Assembly (NCBI GenBank): GCA_002794775.1
Contig: NBAY01000009.1
Location: forward strand, 868,001-932,000
Reading direction: 5' to 3'
From: Porodaedalea pini
Taxonomy: Eukaryota > Basidiomycota > Agaricomycetes > Hymenochaetales > Hymenochaetaceae
DNA length: 64,000 nucleotides
Shown: positions 24,642 to 36,889 of the stretch, piece by piece
Layout: each line of letters opens with the position of its first letter
How positions within the stretch are numbered: position 1 is the first letter of the stretch
Made by a program: the position numbers and the translations under genes
Notes under the pieces: model-generated
What the model was told of the DNA's origin: nothing
Database searches by the model: none
What the model saw: only the letters and a program-made list of their open reading frames with translations

Positions 24642-25575
24642 TTACTTTGCGAGCGCTGCATCGGCGATGGGATTTGCGTGGATCGTTACCTGTTAGAAGC
24701 GGATCATGAGATGCAGATACAGAACACGCGGGATGCAAAGAGAACCTACGTTTGTTAGGAGAACCTCCTTAATCGGACGGTGCTTGCCGTCCACGGGCTC
24801 GCGTTCGATAGCGTCGAGGGTGGAGTCTGCGCCGTCAATCACCCTGTGCAATGATGAAGTTGTTTTGAGTAAGTTACAAGGAGACAGTGAAGGACAAGGA
24901 CAGGAAGAGAACACGACGCACTTGCCGAAGACGGTGTACTTCCCATCAAGGTGGGTCTGCTTGGAGTAGGTGATGAAGAACTGCGACTTGTTGGTATCCG
25001 GGCCAGAATTAGCCATAGCGACGATGCCGCGCGCGTTGAACTGCCGAATGAAAAAGCCGTCAGCAGCGCTCGTTGCGGTCGGACTGTAGTTGAGATCGGA
25101 GTCGTCGTACGTCCGCGATGATCATCAGCACAGCACCGGGAGGCAGGGACAACGGCGAACAGCGAACAGCAACGAAGAAGAACAGAGAAAGAATAGAGTG
25201 TTCCGAAAATGCACACCTTCAGCGTGGACTTGATTTCGTCGGAGAAGGGCTTCCCCCAGATGCTCTGCCCGCCCTTGCCGGAGCCGGAGGGGTCACCCGT
25301 CTGGACCATGAACCCGGCGATGTTGCGATGGAACTTGCAGCCGTCGTACGTGCCCGCGGCACAGTGCGCGAGGAAGTTCTCGGCGGCCTTGGGTGTCGCC
25401 TCGCAGAACACCTCGATCTGTGCGTGCGAGGAGAGTTATCAGAGCGCGGAACACATCCGACGCGCGCATGGAAAATACGAACCTTGAGGTCGCCGTGGGT
25501 TGTGTGCAGCGTAACTGACTGGAGATTGTCAGTCGTGTCCGACGGCAGTGAGAGGTCGAGACGAGGACATACCAT
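24642..25575 (-). CDS. CYP10: Cyclophilin-type peptidyl-prolyl isomerase, PPIL3/CYP10 class
   Basis: Catalyses proline cis-trans isomerisation; the PPIL3 class is associated with the spliceosome in animals. Exons 25575-25573, 25518-25483, 25417-25217, 25040-24922, 24843-24750 and 24689-24642 give a closed 166-residue model, the size of single-domain PPIL3. The first exon is just the ATG; splicing gives [13 protein letters not shown]. Catalytic and cyclosporin-site segments are [22 protein letters not shown] and [15 protein letters not shown]. The C-terminus [10 protein letters not shown] is typical of the class. The usual Trp of the cyclosporin pocket is replaced by His in HLDGKY, as in other PPIL3 proteins. 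The gene is divergent from the G-alpha gene, 349 bp between starts. Confidence 0.94.
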
Positions 25576-25924
25576 GGCGGTCGAGAGCAAAGAAAGGAAT
25601 GGAAGTGATCGACAGAATCATCGTGAAGAACTGATCACCCTGAGCGAGAAACGTAGATTATCTGTATTTTATCTAGAGCACCGTACTACACTGCAGCATG
25701 CATACAATGCTCGCCCCAGGCCTGCTCCCTTTTTCTCCTTATTTTCTACTAGGGCCGGTGCTGACGAGAGTGCGTCTCAGCTCACAAAGCTGCGCCATCA
25801 ACTTCCAGAACCGCAACTTCCTCGCTCTCATCATTCAATCCATCCCGGCAGCTCTCTTGTTCTCTTCATCTCGAACCACCACCATCTCTCCCCTCCGGCC
25901 CTCTCCAGCCTCCAGACAGCAATC
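25576..25924. promoter_or_regulatory. Divergent promoter of CYP10 and the G-alpha gene
   Basis: 349 bp between two opposing start codons. The side near the G-alpha start is pyrimidine-rich (long CT runs at 25845-25920), a common basidiomycete core-promoter trait. No TATA box or defined operator stands out. Confidence 0.45.
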
Positions 25925-28522
25925 ATGATACGCACACAGACACGCACGTCCAGTATCTACTCTGCAGACGACCCCCTCGCACTCGCGCTGAGACCCCCGC
26001 CGCTCGAGTCCGAACAGGAGCGCGACGCACGCCTCGCGGCCGAGCTTGAGGCAAAGCGCATTTCAGACCGCATAGATGAGGAGCTGCGCCAGGAGCGCGA
26101 ACTGAAGAGACGCACCAACATGCAGGTCAAGGTATGTGTCTTTCGCCTCGCCTCGCCGTCTCCCCGTCTGTCTTCCATGCTTGCTGGGTCTATGCGGTGC
26201 AACTTCCCTTCTTGCTCGCCGCTGCTACTTCCGTTCTTCGCTAGCGGGAAAGATTTCGGGAATCGCTGGGCGCCAGACCACTTGTGGTGCTCGGTGATAA
26301 GTCCCTTAAGCTTGGGCAGTATTTGTCATGAGCCTATGTGTGCCTGTGGCCCGCGCACCTGATGCTCCTCCTTTCCCCATTTCGCATGTTTCCTCCACGA
26401 CCGCGCTCGCATCATACCTGCTGCAACAGCTTTGCCCCTTCAATTCACACACCAATCAACCTTTCTATTCGTGCAATGCCAAACATTTGATCGCGTCGCT
26501 TCTCTTCTCCCTATTGACTCGTCCTTTCTAGTTACTTCTCCTAGGGCAGGCCGAGTCTGGAAAATCGACGCTGCAGAAACAGTTCCAGCTCTTCTACGCC
26601 CCCGCTTCGCTCGACGAAGAGCGCGCATCATGGCGCGCGGTCGTCTACTTCAACGTCGTGCGCAACATCAAGCGCATTCTCCAGGCGCTCGACGCACTCA
26701 ACCTCGGATCTCCTAATTCGGTCCCCGTTGCGCTCCCTGGCACCACAGAGACCTCGCTCGATGTACAGAACGATGCCGAGATGGCAGAAAATGACGCGCT
26801 CGCGAACGGCGAGGGCGAGGGTGGTGGGCTGCCTGCGTTGACTGGCTCAGCGCGTACGGAGCTTGCGACGCTCAAGCTACGGCTCAGTCCCCTGCTCACC
26901 GCGGAGGCGAGCCTTGCAGACCGCCTTAGCGGCGGTGTGCAGGTTGGCGCACTCGCGCGTCGCCGCGGTGGTGGTGTGTACGTGCGTTCGGGATGGCAAA
27001 CGACGATGACGGTCTCTGGCAAGAAGAGACGACACGACGAGGACGGCCAGGATCAAAACGAGGAGAACGAGGATGGGAGTGGACGTGACCGTGTGGAGGA
27101 AGAGCTTGACAAGATTGCCCGTCTGCTCTTCGCGTGCCGTGAGGACGTGAAGGCACTCTGGGCGCACCCGGTTGTGCGCTCCATAATCGACAAGCGCAAG
27201 CTCCGTCTGCAGGAGAGCGCCGAATTGTACGTTCACACTTCCTCCTCTTAATTCAAAGAAAATGAAAAAAAATCCGACTTTGTTCTCTTCTTATACCCGC
27301 AGTTTCCTCAACAGCATCGACCGCGTCTCAAGCGCAGACTACACGCCATCAACGGACGATATTCTGCGCTCGCGACTGCAGACAATGGGTATCGCATCGC
27401 ACGAGTTCATGGTGCAAGTCTCTGGCAGGAGCGTCATATGGCACCTCTACGACGTCGGAGGCGCCCGCGGCCAACGACACACGTGGGTGCCGTACTTCGA
27501 TGATGCGAACGCGATTATTTTCCTGGCACCCGTGAGCGCCTATGATCAGGTGAGAATTGCACATTTGCTTGCGAAGACGCGGATGTACTGAAGATTTTTT
27601 TAGTACCTCGAGGAAGAGCCGAAGACGAACCGTATTAACGATTCGCTGCAGCTTTTCACTATGATCTGCTCGAACGAGCTGCTCAAGAAGGTCCATCTCG
27701 TACTATTCCTAAGTCAGTATCTTCCATGCGATGTAATGGTTGTAATCCCGCTGACTACAATTGTTCGGCGTTTACTCGAATAGATAAGACGGATGTTTTG
27801 AAGCAGAAAATCGCAGCAAAGGTCACGGTCAAGCGCTAGTGCGTCGTATCTCCCTCAAATTTGGGACATGATTGTCTTAACGGTGCTGAACGAACGAACG
27901 TTTTAGCATACCATCTTACGGTGACCGTCCGAACACATACGAGGCCGTCATTGAGTACTTCCGCACGCACTTTTTACAGGTGCATCGCAAGAATAACGAG
28001 GAACATCGTGTGCTGTACACGCATCAGACGAGTGTCGTCGACACGAGTACGACGCAGAGCGTCATTCGGAACGGTGAGCAATGCTCCTTTCCTTTCCTGT
28101 CCTTCCATTCTCCCTCCCTGTTTCACTTTCCCCTCTTCCTCCTTCCTCTCTGATTTCATCAACATCATTGCTTTCACCTTTTTCCTCTCCGTTCCATTCC
28201 ATTTTACTGCCCATATCTGTCTCTTTCTCGGCTTTTACTCGTTCCTGTCCCTTTTTTCGCATCGCACCTTTTCAAGATGACGGGCCGGCGTGCCACTCGT
28301 CTCTCAGCAGACCACCTTCCATCAACATCATCATCAGCGAACGTCGGGTGTCCGAAATCGGATGTACATTCTCTCTTCCTTACTCGCCGTATCAAACATC
28401 CATCTCTTCTCTTATCCCTCCACTGCCCATCATTCTCAGATACTAACAAACTTTTCTTTTTCTCCCATGCAGTGCGAGATTCCATCTTCCGTGGATATCT
28501 CCAAGAAGCCTCACTCGTTTGA
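25925..28522 (+). CDS. Divergent heterotrimeric G-protein alpha subunit
   Basis: Exons 25925-26131, 26532-27226, 27303-27549, 27604-27712, 27784-27838, 27907-28073 and 28473-28522 give a closed 509-residue model, about 150 residues longer than a standard G-alpha. The P-loop GQAESGKST, switch I SRLQTMGI, switch II DVGGARGQR and the base-recognition FLNKTD are in order. The last TCAT-type motif appears as TSVVDT. The extra length is an acidic, Glu/Asp/Gly-rich insert in the helical domain. Two features are odd. The catalytic Gln after DVGG is Ala, and the N-terminus MIRTQTR lacks the MGxxxS/C lipidation signal. The first and last introns are about 400 nt, far above the local norm. It belongs to the extra G-alpha class common in Agaricomycetes rather than the pheromone or cAMP subunits. 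Confidence 0.92.
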
Positions 28523-29448
28523 TCTTTGATCGCCCATCGCATGCTCTCGCTACCGTCATCGTGTGCTCTATCGCCGCCGCTTGGGGACATTAAACGTCTT
28601 GTATCCATCGCATTTCTTGATTCGTGATTCGCTCTCTGTCGCCGCATCATCTCGCTCTAACCTTGTTTGAACGTGATGTTGATTACTCCCTCTCGTCATG
28701 TATCCACAGTCTTTGGTTTCTGCTGTCGTTGTGGTTGTGGATGTGGTCGTCTTCGCCTTCATCGCTGTCGTGTGAGTGTGAGTGTGTTGTGTTGTGTTGT
28801 GTTTGTGTTGTGTGACGTTCGTCGCCAACACACCTGCCTTATTTCTATTTCACCTCCTTCGTCCTTTTCATATTATACCTCCCAAAGTTCATCCCGTGCC
28901 TTGTTTTCTTCGTTCGTGATCTCTCTTTCTTTCTGTCTTCATTTATCTCTAGTCTCTAGCTTCTATGACTCTCAAGCTAACTTACGCACTTGATTCCCGT
29001 ACGCATTCCTCACGACTCATTATCTATGTACTCGATACACGTACGCGTGTTCTCCTTACTCTAATTGTCCCGTAAATGCGGGACTCGTACCGTATCATAT
29101 GCAATACTTATATGTATTCCTTTTTTCTTTTCCTCTGGGACTGTGTGAATAATCAAGCGAGTAAGTACTTGAAAAGCACTGCCATACTTGACATAGGGAA
29201 GAATTCAAGCATAAAGTAACGACTACAGCAAATCAAATACAACACCATTGTGGAAGACAAGAGTACACATGCAATTGTGGAATACAACGTTGTTGATGAG
29301 GGGGTATATTTGTAGGAGATAAATATGTCAAATGTGATACTAAAACTTACAGTACCATTCGAGTGAATAAATCTGGCCGACTGAGACTACACCGCAGCGC
29401 CCCGGCTATGCGGCAGTGTTGATTGCGCTGCCGCACTGGCTAATGGCC
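28523..29448. other. Intergenic between convergent G-alpha and arrestin-like genes
   Basis: Low complexity at about 28765-28812 (tgtgagtgtg followed by tgttg repeats). The rest is pyrimidine-rich, then AT-rich. No gene is supported. Confidence 0.4.
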
Positions 29449-31435
29449 TCATCGCGTGCACTGTCGAGATGGGAACACAGGCCGGGGCGAGGGCGGTACA
29501 CGAGGTGCCGTCGCCGCCCTGCGCAACGCGATGCATTGCGATTCAGAGCTCTCAAAGGAGTCGCTGCGCTCGGGTCTGCGCACGTATTCGCGCTGTTGGC
29601 ACGTCGGGAGGCTAGGGAGGCTGGGTAGGGGCCGATCAAGATCAAGATCACGACGCGGGCTGCTGCGCGGAGATGCATCTCGGCGCGGCTGAGGTGCAGG
29701 TAGTCTGTGTCTGTGCAGAGAATTCGGGCGCGATGATGCTGTGGAGCCTGGACGCGAAGACGTAGGGATCGCTGGTGCGGACGCGATTTGGACGTTCGTG
29801 CGGAAGAAGATCGCTCTGTCGCCATCCGAGGGTACGAATCCCGCCGCTTTGAAAGGCAGCATCTGAATTTCGTACTGTATGATCGACCCAAATGAATACA
29901 TCAGTCTACTGTAGACTCGGAGTATAACGTATTAACATACCTGGACAGCGATCTTTGCAAATGAAAAAGATGGCGTAAGATCCGCCGCGAGAGGTATCTT
30001 CCCGATGAGTATCTTCGAGTGCATGTCTCCTCCCCGTAGACTCGACTTCACCGCGCTCACTGCAGCCGATACCTCGTCGTTCTGCTCGTCGATGCCGCCG
30101 GCAACGTACCATGTTGCAGAGCTGACGAACGCGCTAGGTTGCCTGATCGCGTCCCACAGCCGTACAATTTTTGTCTCCAGCCCCGAGTTGGCGTCCTCAA
30201 GTTGGCGAGAGAGTTGGACGCAAGGCGCGCGGGCGCTTGCGAGGAGCTCAATGACGTTCGCATCGACACTTTCGAGTGCAAGTGCGCAGAGGATGGATGC
30301 GCCACGTGTATAATATAGGGGTTTTGCAAGGGCGAACTGTTGAAACAGCATTGAAGATAAAAATGAATGAAATAAGAAGACAAGTTGCTCAAACTTACGG
30401 TACATGATACGTCGACGTTATATGCGGCAAATGCAATCCCCCGAATGGCAAAGGAGCGGAAGACCTCCCATTGGTCTTCGTCTACTGATTGGTTGCAAGA
30501 CAAACCCCGTGGGGAGGACAGACATGGAGGCCGAATAATGGGGGTGTAAATAAAAGGAGTCGAAAGTCTTCAGGGCAAGAAATCAAATTATGTATGTTTC
30601 CCAGCCAGGGAGCTACGCACGTAAGATTGTGGCGTCCTTTCACATTCACGGTCACTTCATAGGTGATGCTTGAACGGGAGTTGGCTACTGAGAAAGACGG
30701 AGGAAGTTGCCCAGTGAATTGGTCTCCTGTTGCATTGCAGAGTAGGGCGTCAGCAGCTGTTACATGAGTCGGCAGCTTCATTGAAAACGGCCAGTTGAAG
30801 TATCCTTTCAATTGTGCACTATGGGTGCCTGCCCATGAGTTTGGGCAAGCGATTTGCTCCACCTGACTAGCTTGCCACAGTCGTTCTGTCAGCTCGATGA
30901 ATGGTTTTGGATGTCTAGTTAGTCCATTTATTGTCCCCCGAACCTTGAAGCGAAAAGGCGAGTCACTGTCAGCCATTACGCTCTTGAAAATATATGCTTC
31001 ATCACATACTGAAAGAATAATTTCTTCCACGTTCTCAGGTTTTATAAGATTGAGCTCTACGTTTCCGACGATTTCATCGTCTCCGTAGAAAGCGGGAAGC
31101 TGAGCTGGATATATCGGAGTTCTGTAAACCTTGAGTACAACGACTGGCCGGCCGTTGTTGTCTACCAGAGCAGACGATTTCTCGAGTGTCTCTTTGGATG
31201 AACAGGCGTGTGGAGTGACGCCGACGCAAACAGCAGTAGGTTTTCTGTCGAAGCTGTTATTCCGGAAATGAGAGCTTGCCGTGAGATGCGACGGCAAGTC
31301 TTCGCTAAACGTATGGCAGGTGTCCATTGGAACAGAAATGGGACAAGGACGTCGGTGAGATGATACCATCTTGAGACGCCATCGGTTTATGTAGGCCCGG
31401 CGTCCTAATCGAAGGATAATCAGCGCCGAAAGCAT
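29449..31435 (-). CDS. Arrestin-like domain protein
   Basis: Exons 31435-30621, 30567-30399, 30336-29941 and 29874-29449 give a closed 601-residue model. Alpha-arrestin-like proteins act as adaptors in trafficking or ubiquitylation of membrane proteins. The arrestin-N part has VVVLKVYRTP, VRGTINGLTRHPK, LKGYFNWPFSMKLPTHV and LPPSFSVANSRSSITYEVTVNVK. After a frame-changing intron the chain continues STPFIYTPIIRPP, WEVFRSFAIRGIAFAAYNVDV, PLYYTRGASILC and YEIQMLPFKAAGFVP, the order seen in fungal arrestin-N proteins. A Ser/Arg/Pro-rich C-terminal tail follows. No PPxY motif was seen. The first exon begins with Arg-rich sequence, so the true start could also be a downstream Met. Confidence 0.82.
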
Positions 31436-32198
31436 CGCGCCCCGATTTCCACAAGGCCTATTAAAGACAAGGCATGTCCGACTTTTTTCCTATTCGTCAT
31501 GGGGAAACGCAATGCACCAGTCGACTGGGTCTAACACTCGGCGTCGGACTAATCAACCAGCGACAACCAAATGTTGGCGCATTGCAACCATCAATAAGAA
31601 TGGCTGGAATTAGATGGGCACCGATAAGAGGTATACCCTTCAATGAGGTGCGAGGGAAAGTAGGGCACCTGCCAGGGCCAATGAGAAGCACGAAACTGGT
31701 GGTGCAAGCGGATGCGATGCTGAGGGTGATGTGCTTGATCAAATCATTTATCGTTACTAGAGCAAGATAGAGAGCAATTGCAGAAGGCTCTACTCCAGCT
31801 TGAAGAGGCCAATATTTCTTCAAATGGCCTGCATGCGTGTCTAATCCATCCGGAAAGCGATAAAAACCAAACGTTGACGGACGCGACGCCCTGAGCCAGA
31901 TTGGTGCTCAAATACTATCCAAAGGTCATTTTATCTCTGACATATCAAGCATCAGAGACTTCTCGAACTCACACTGAGTTCACAGGGCGTACAGTGATGC
32001 CCTTCAAATCTTGAGAATAAAAGCGTAGATAAAAAGGTTGGGTTTGTCAATTATGTGAACCTCGAAAAGAATAGTCGATTGCACGTGATGTGCTGTACAT
32101 ACGACGGTTTTCTCTTCATGATCACTGTATCGTGTCTTCATACTCAACGGACGGACACTACCGTGTACCAGCCTCCAAGAAGTCATTTACAGGGATAG
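31436..32198. other. Intergenic between divergent arrestin-like gene and MYND paralogue 3
   Basis: 763 bp. The frames at 31474-31770 (+) and 31497-31823 (-) overlap each other and show no motif, so neither is annotated. It probably holds both promoters. Confidence 0.4.
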
Positions 32199-34437
32199 AT
32201 GCAGATGCTGTTGAATGCACAAAACGGGCTTTTGGGCACATATAATCAAGGGCTCGAGGAATTAGCAACCAAGCCTCATAATGTATGTAACGCTTCCTCT
32301 TTTCCTCTGCCTCTATCAAGTATAGAGTTCTGTTCACCATATGAACCAACTCTGAAAACACAGGTAATCAAGCGAGCGAGGGAAGGCTGCTTAGCCTCCT
32401 GTATGGTGATTAGTAATGCCGTTCGAGAAACGGATCTTTCCTCGTCGGCCGTCCTGGAGGTATTGGAGATATTTGCAAACCACATAAAAAACAGCTGTCC
32501 TCCTGGGAAAGCAACTATCCACAAATTCCGACTCGCTGAAGTGTCATTTTGTGGATTATCATCTGCAGCCGTCTTGCTCCTCCGTGACGTAAAAAATCCG
32601 TCTCTGCATCCCATTTTACAGGCTTGGTCCTCGATTTTAGACTGGGCAAAGGCCCGATTCATTCAAAATATTCATGCGCAGAAGTGTCTGTTTCAAGACC
32701 CTCAGGAGACGTTGATGCAACTTGCTATGTTCGTGGATAGTACAAACTATTACCAAGCGAACGAAGGCATCCGGCTTGCCGCACTCGACCCGCGCATGCT
32801 TGAACTGGCCATGCATGTTTATCTTGCTGCTGCCGTGTCTAGATACAAATTTATATGTATGGCCTACTTCGATCACTATATCGAGAATAGCGTCATCCGT
32901 AGTGATGCTACGCTGGACACGTCATATCCAAAGGCATTGGACGACTTACAATCTGCTGCCCAAGGCGATCCGGAACTGCTCGTGGACCCAATCCTAGCTC
33001 TCCTAACAAAGCCTGAGCCTGAAGGTACTCCAGAACCTAATTTATTGCTTGGATGTTCCCAATGTCTGGGAAGGTTCGCCGCAATTCCAAGCCATCCTGT
33101 GGCTTTGACTATTAAGGAGAAGGGATTGACTCCTGTGTCCAAAGCACTCGCTCGCCTGACAGACAGTGCATATGCCAGTCAACGCAGCTCTCGGTTCGCA
33201 GAAGCATTTGGCCTATTCTTAGGTCTTTTCTCTATATTTTCGAGGCCTCAGGACGGACCGGCGTGGTTGCTGCAAGCTTTACAGTACCGTATATTGCATC
33301 ATGTAGCTGCTTGCAGCTCTGTACTTTCCAAGGCCCCCGGCGAACGTCTTCCTATCATCAGCAAATTGTTTTCGACAAACCTTCCAGCTTACCTCGTCAA
33401 TCCTACTATTATTTTTGCGACAGAGATTGCTCTCTCCGAAGTCCCTGTTGAACATCACGAACAAATAATGAGTAGTGACTTAGCGCCAGCGTGGAAAACT
33501 TTCATCCATCGTTTCTTCGAGCAGTACATTTTCTATTGTTATTTCGAAGTTGCCGGAACTCGCAAGGGGTGCTATAGGGTATCGTTTTGTGCCTTCTGTA
33601 ATGTGTATATTCGTCATCTGACGTCTGTTTAGTGCGGAGATGCGGCCAGCAGTGATAGGACGGCTGGTCTGCAGCGGTGCAGTGGCTGCAAAAACGTTGA
33701 ATACTGCTCAAGTGTTTGCCAGACCACGGATTGGAAGGACCACAAGAAAGAATGTAAAATGTTGCGAGATAAAAAGCGTGAGCTGGTGGTGCCTTACTCT
33801 TGCTCAAATTTATGTACTTACAGACCTTCGCGTAGGCGGCCCGCTTCCCCGCTGGGCTTTCGCCCCATTTAGACGGAGGCTAGCGGCCTACGATGCACGT
33901 CGTCACTTACCCGGCATTCGTGCATTAGCGCAGCAGAAGTATCCAGGCTTTCCCGTGCAGTGCATCTGCGTGAACTTGGATTACGGCTTCTTCCCCCCTC
34001 GCCTGGTGGTCTCGCTGATGAACGAAGTGCCACAGTTGCATGAAATGCTCCTAAAGCAAGCTGAAGATCCTATAGTCCGCGAGCTGTGCTTCGACGACGT
34101 TCGCCTTCACGACGGCAGTTCCGGGGTACTGAGTACACTTGAATTTGAAGATGGAAAAGCAACGTCGAGTTTCCAGAGGTTTCACTGGTCCGTGCCGTAT
34201 TTTTGCTCGAACTTCGGCACACACTGTCGTGACATGAACGTGCGGACTAGCCTCGTGACGCCGTATGTGGACCAGTACGAACGGGAGCATGAGACTGCAT
34301 GGGGCGTAGTCGACGAGATTGCGTATCGCAGTGACCTAAGCCCGCAAATTATCTTCGAAGGGAGGATGGGCGAGATCCGACGGAAGGTCATTGAAGTAAT
34401 AACCCGTGAAAAGGCTCGCATGCAAATGCATGATTAG
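32199..34437 (+). CDS. Helical-repeat plus MYND zinc-finger protein (paralogue 3)
   Basis: Exons 32199-32282, 32364-33578, 33633-33777 and 33824-34437 give a closed 685-residue model, longer than paralogue 1 because of an extended helical N-terminal half. The MYND finger follows at about residue 431 with ligands CYRC, CSGC, YCSSVC and HKKEC. Its first C-x2-C is again split by an intron. The C-terminal domain contains AAYDARRHLPGIRALAQQKYP, LDYGFFPPRLVV and FEGRMGEIRRKVIEV, aligning with paralogues 1 and 2. The first intron is 81 nt with no stop in frame, so it could be retained. The N-terminal half is much less similar to paralogues 1 and 2 than the C-terminal half. Function unknown. Confidence 0.86.
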
Positions 34438-34980
34438 CAGCCTTCAATGTATCTTCTGGTTTATATGCATTAATCTGCTCTTCTTACAATGTAGTGTTTC
34501 TCATGTTTCTCGCATTGCCACTGACCTCCCTTGCATCTATTGCTTTGCCATAGAATCCTCTAGCCAGACCTTAATATATCCTGTGCCTGATTCCTTACTT
34601 CAAGTTCCCTGATGTCTGTCCACGCTTGAAATTATGGTCCGAAGCAGAAACAGATCTACAAGTGTACAGCACATAAAATAATCAATGTAAGGTCTTCTAC
34701 AGAAATAGTATCTAGGCAATCGTGTAATGTATTGAAAGCAATCAGGATTTATATAGATCGGATAGCAGATAAGCAAAACAAAATAACGTCTAGAAGGCTG
34801 ACTTAAAAGTAAATAAACTTCATTTCCGTGATGCTGATTTCGACAGAGTAGATTGAGCGGATTCGGGCGCACGACGTTTCTTCTTCCGCCGCGTTTCTTG
34901 TTCAAGGTCGTAAATTTCCTGGACTCCTTCACTGTCAAGCAAAAAGAAAGGAAATAATCCGAAAAAAAGGTGTAAGTGGG
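34438..34980. other. Intergenic between convergent genes
   Basis: 543 bp of AT-rich sequence with the 3' UTRs of MYND paralogue 3 and GTR2. No gene or repeat recognised. Confidence 0.4.
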
Positions 34981-36602
34981 TTACTGCCTGGCGGTGAACT
35001 GCAAGTCGTACCGGAAGTACACAATATTAAACTCTACCAGCCCCCGCTTGCCTTCCCATACGGTCGTCGGGAGAAGAGCGATCAGTGCAAGCCGCGGCGT
35101 GACTGCGTGATACACCAGCGTAGTGTACGGCGTCAAGCTTACTGCCGACGACGGATGAAATACCGCCTTCTTCTGCTCCGTGCTCGTGCTCGGTACCGCG
35201 ATCTCTTCAGAAGCTGCATTTTTAGCGACCGTGCTTGAACGCGAACGCGAGTTGGATGGCCTTGACGCAGGTATTTTTGGATCTGCGCTGCTCGCTGTGC
35301 CAGTATGGGTGGGCGTGGGAGCGCGCGAAGCAGCAGCGGAGAGAGATTGCGGGCTCTGCGCCGGGTGGCTCTTCGCAGACTTCGGGCTTGCTGGAAAGGA
35401 AACATCCGGGGAAGTCGAGAGAAGTAATTGTGAAGTAGACGATGTTAAGATCTCGGACCGACGCGGATGTGCGGAAGGTGACGCGACTGCAGATCTATAT
35501 GCTGCATAAGTAAGAGACGTATCAAACAGAAATCCGGCAACGTACTTGTAAAGATTCCCAAACTGATTGAGCATATGCACGTAGTCACAACATAGTCCGA
35601 GAGTAACTGCGTCCACTGGCGAGCTGTCTGTGGCAACAAAGAACTTGGCTTTCGTATCGAAGAGAAAGGCCTTGCTAGACGAGGAAGTCGAAATAAAGGC
35701 ATTCAGGAGCTCCTCAAGATATGGGAGTGCTCCGGGCGCCAGAATACGCGTAAACACACGAGCAAACGCGTCTTGGAGAGAATGGTCGTAGACGGAAGTA
35801 AGGTGGAACATGTATGGAATATGCATGGGGTCGTAAGAGGCCTCTGTCGGAGAAGAAGGGGTGGGTGTGGTCGGAGATGTTACGTTGATGCTTAGAGGTG
35901 GAAGGTCGGCAAGTTCTTCCAAGAGGCGGCTCTGAATATGTCGGTAACTGTCTGCGCGAACATACAGCATATAGCTACTTCACAGTGATTGTAAGACATA
36001 ACTCTTACCAGTACGATACTCCTCTGACAAAGCTTCTGCCTTATGCACGAATACTTCGAGGTTGACTTCAGGGTTTCCTTGAAAGGCAGTCACGAAGAAG
36101 TCAATGAGGCGAGCGATCGGATGTTGGTATGAGTCTTGAATGTCAATGACGAAGATAATTGTCGTGAATATAGATAGGGGTACGCCAAGTGATTCAATCG
36201 TCACTGTCCCCGGGCAGTCCCAAATTTCGAGAGGGATGAATGAGCTACGATGGAGGAAAATTAGCATTACAAAGCGCGAAACAACCCTGAATAGCACGCA
36301 CTCGACTTTATGCTTCGTCAACCTCGTCGTAGGCTCGACGAAGAACGCCTGCTTCGGGTTCAAGTCGTCAAACAGAACCTGCTGGATGCTCGTCTTTCCG
36401 CTCCTGCATGCGCCGCAGCCGTGAGTGACCGCAGCGAGCATTCCCGGTGTCGCATGCGCGCTCACCGTCTGAGGCCCAGTAAGAGGATTTTTGTGCGATT
36501 GAATTCGTCATTGACATCAGAAGAGGAGGCCTGTTGAGCTAGGGTTGGTCGCGCATTATTCGATCCCGACGCGTGTGTCGTACTGGCAGCCTTCGCTGAC
36601 AT
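34981..36602 (-). CDS. GTR2: Rag GTPase of the RagC/D type (Gtr2)
   Basis: Small GTPase that pairs with Gtr1 on the vacuole and signals amino-acid supply to TORC1. Exons 36602-36466, 36403-36302, 36244-36009 and 35951-34981 give a closed 481-residue model. The G domain has the Rag P-loop LLGLRRSGKTS, then FVEPTTRLTKHKV, the switch II WDCPGT and FVHKAEAL, the HKxD-like base motif seen in RagC/D. The C-terminal roadblock-like half has FHLTSVYDHSLQDAFARVF and FDTKAKFFVATDSSPVD. A Ser/Pro-rich insertion of about 110 residues interrupts this half before the conserved end LALIALLPTTVWEGKRGLVEFN. The N-terminal 35 residues are Ser/Ala-rich. The start is the only upstream ATG in frame. Confidence 0.92.
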
Positions 36603-36889
36603 GGCGACTGAGATGACGTTGACGCTGAAGTGCAAGTCGCATCCGAGTGAGCAATACGCCCATCGGCAAATGCCGGCCAGAGCTCTCAAGCAACTCTCGT
36701 CTGCTCAGCTAACCACAAAGGGGAACTCATACTATTAACATCGGAAACAAAGTCTTTCTCGAGTATCGCAAGCGTGGTGGCCCACCTTGCTACTACTAAC
36801 TTGAATATAGTCGTGCTGAAATAGCTTCTGCTGATGGTTTCGCCTCGGTGCTCCTGTATTTCTCCCTTTAACTTTAAGTCTTATACGAT

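Noticed and set aside
26270..26380. C/D-box snoRNA in the first G-alpha intron
   Set aside because: GGTGATAA and CTGA are present, but the flanks do not form a terminal stem.
31474..31823. Overlapping frames on both strands, about 100 codons each
   Set aside because: Mutually antisense, no motif, no splice partner.
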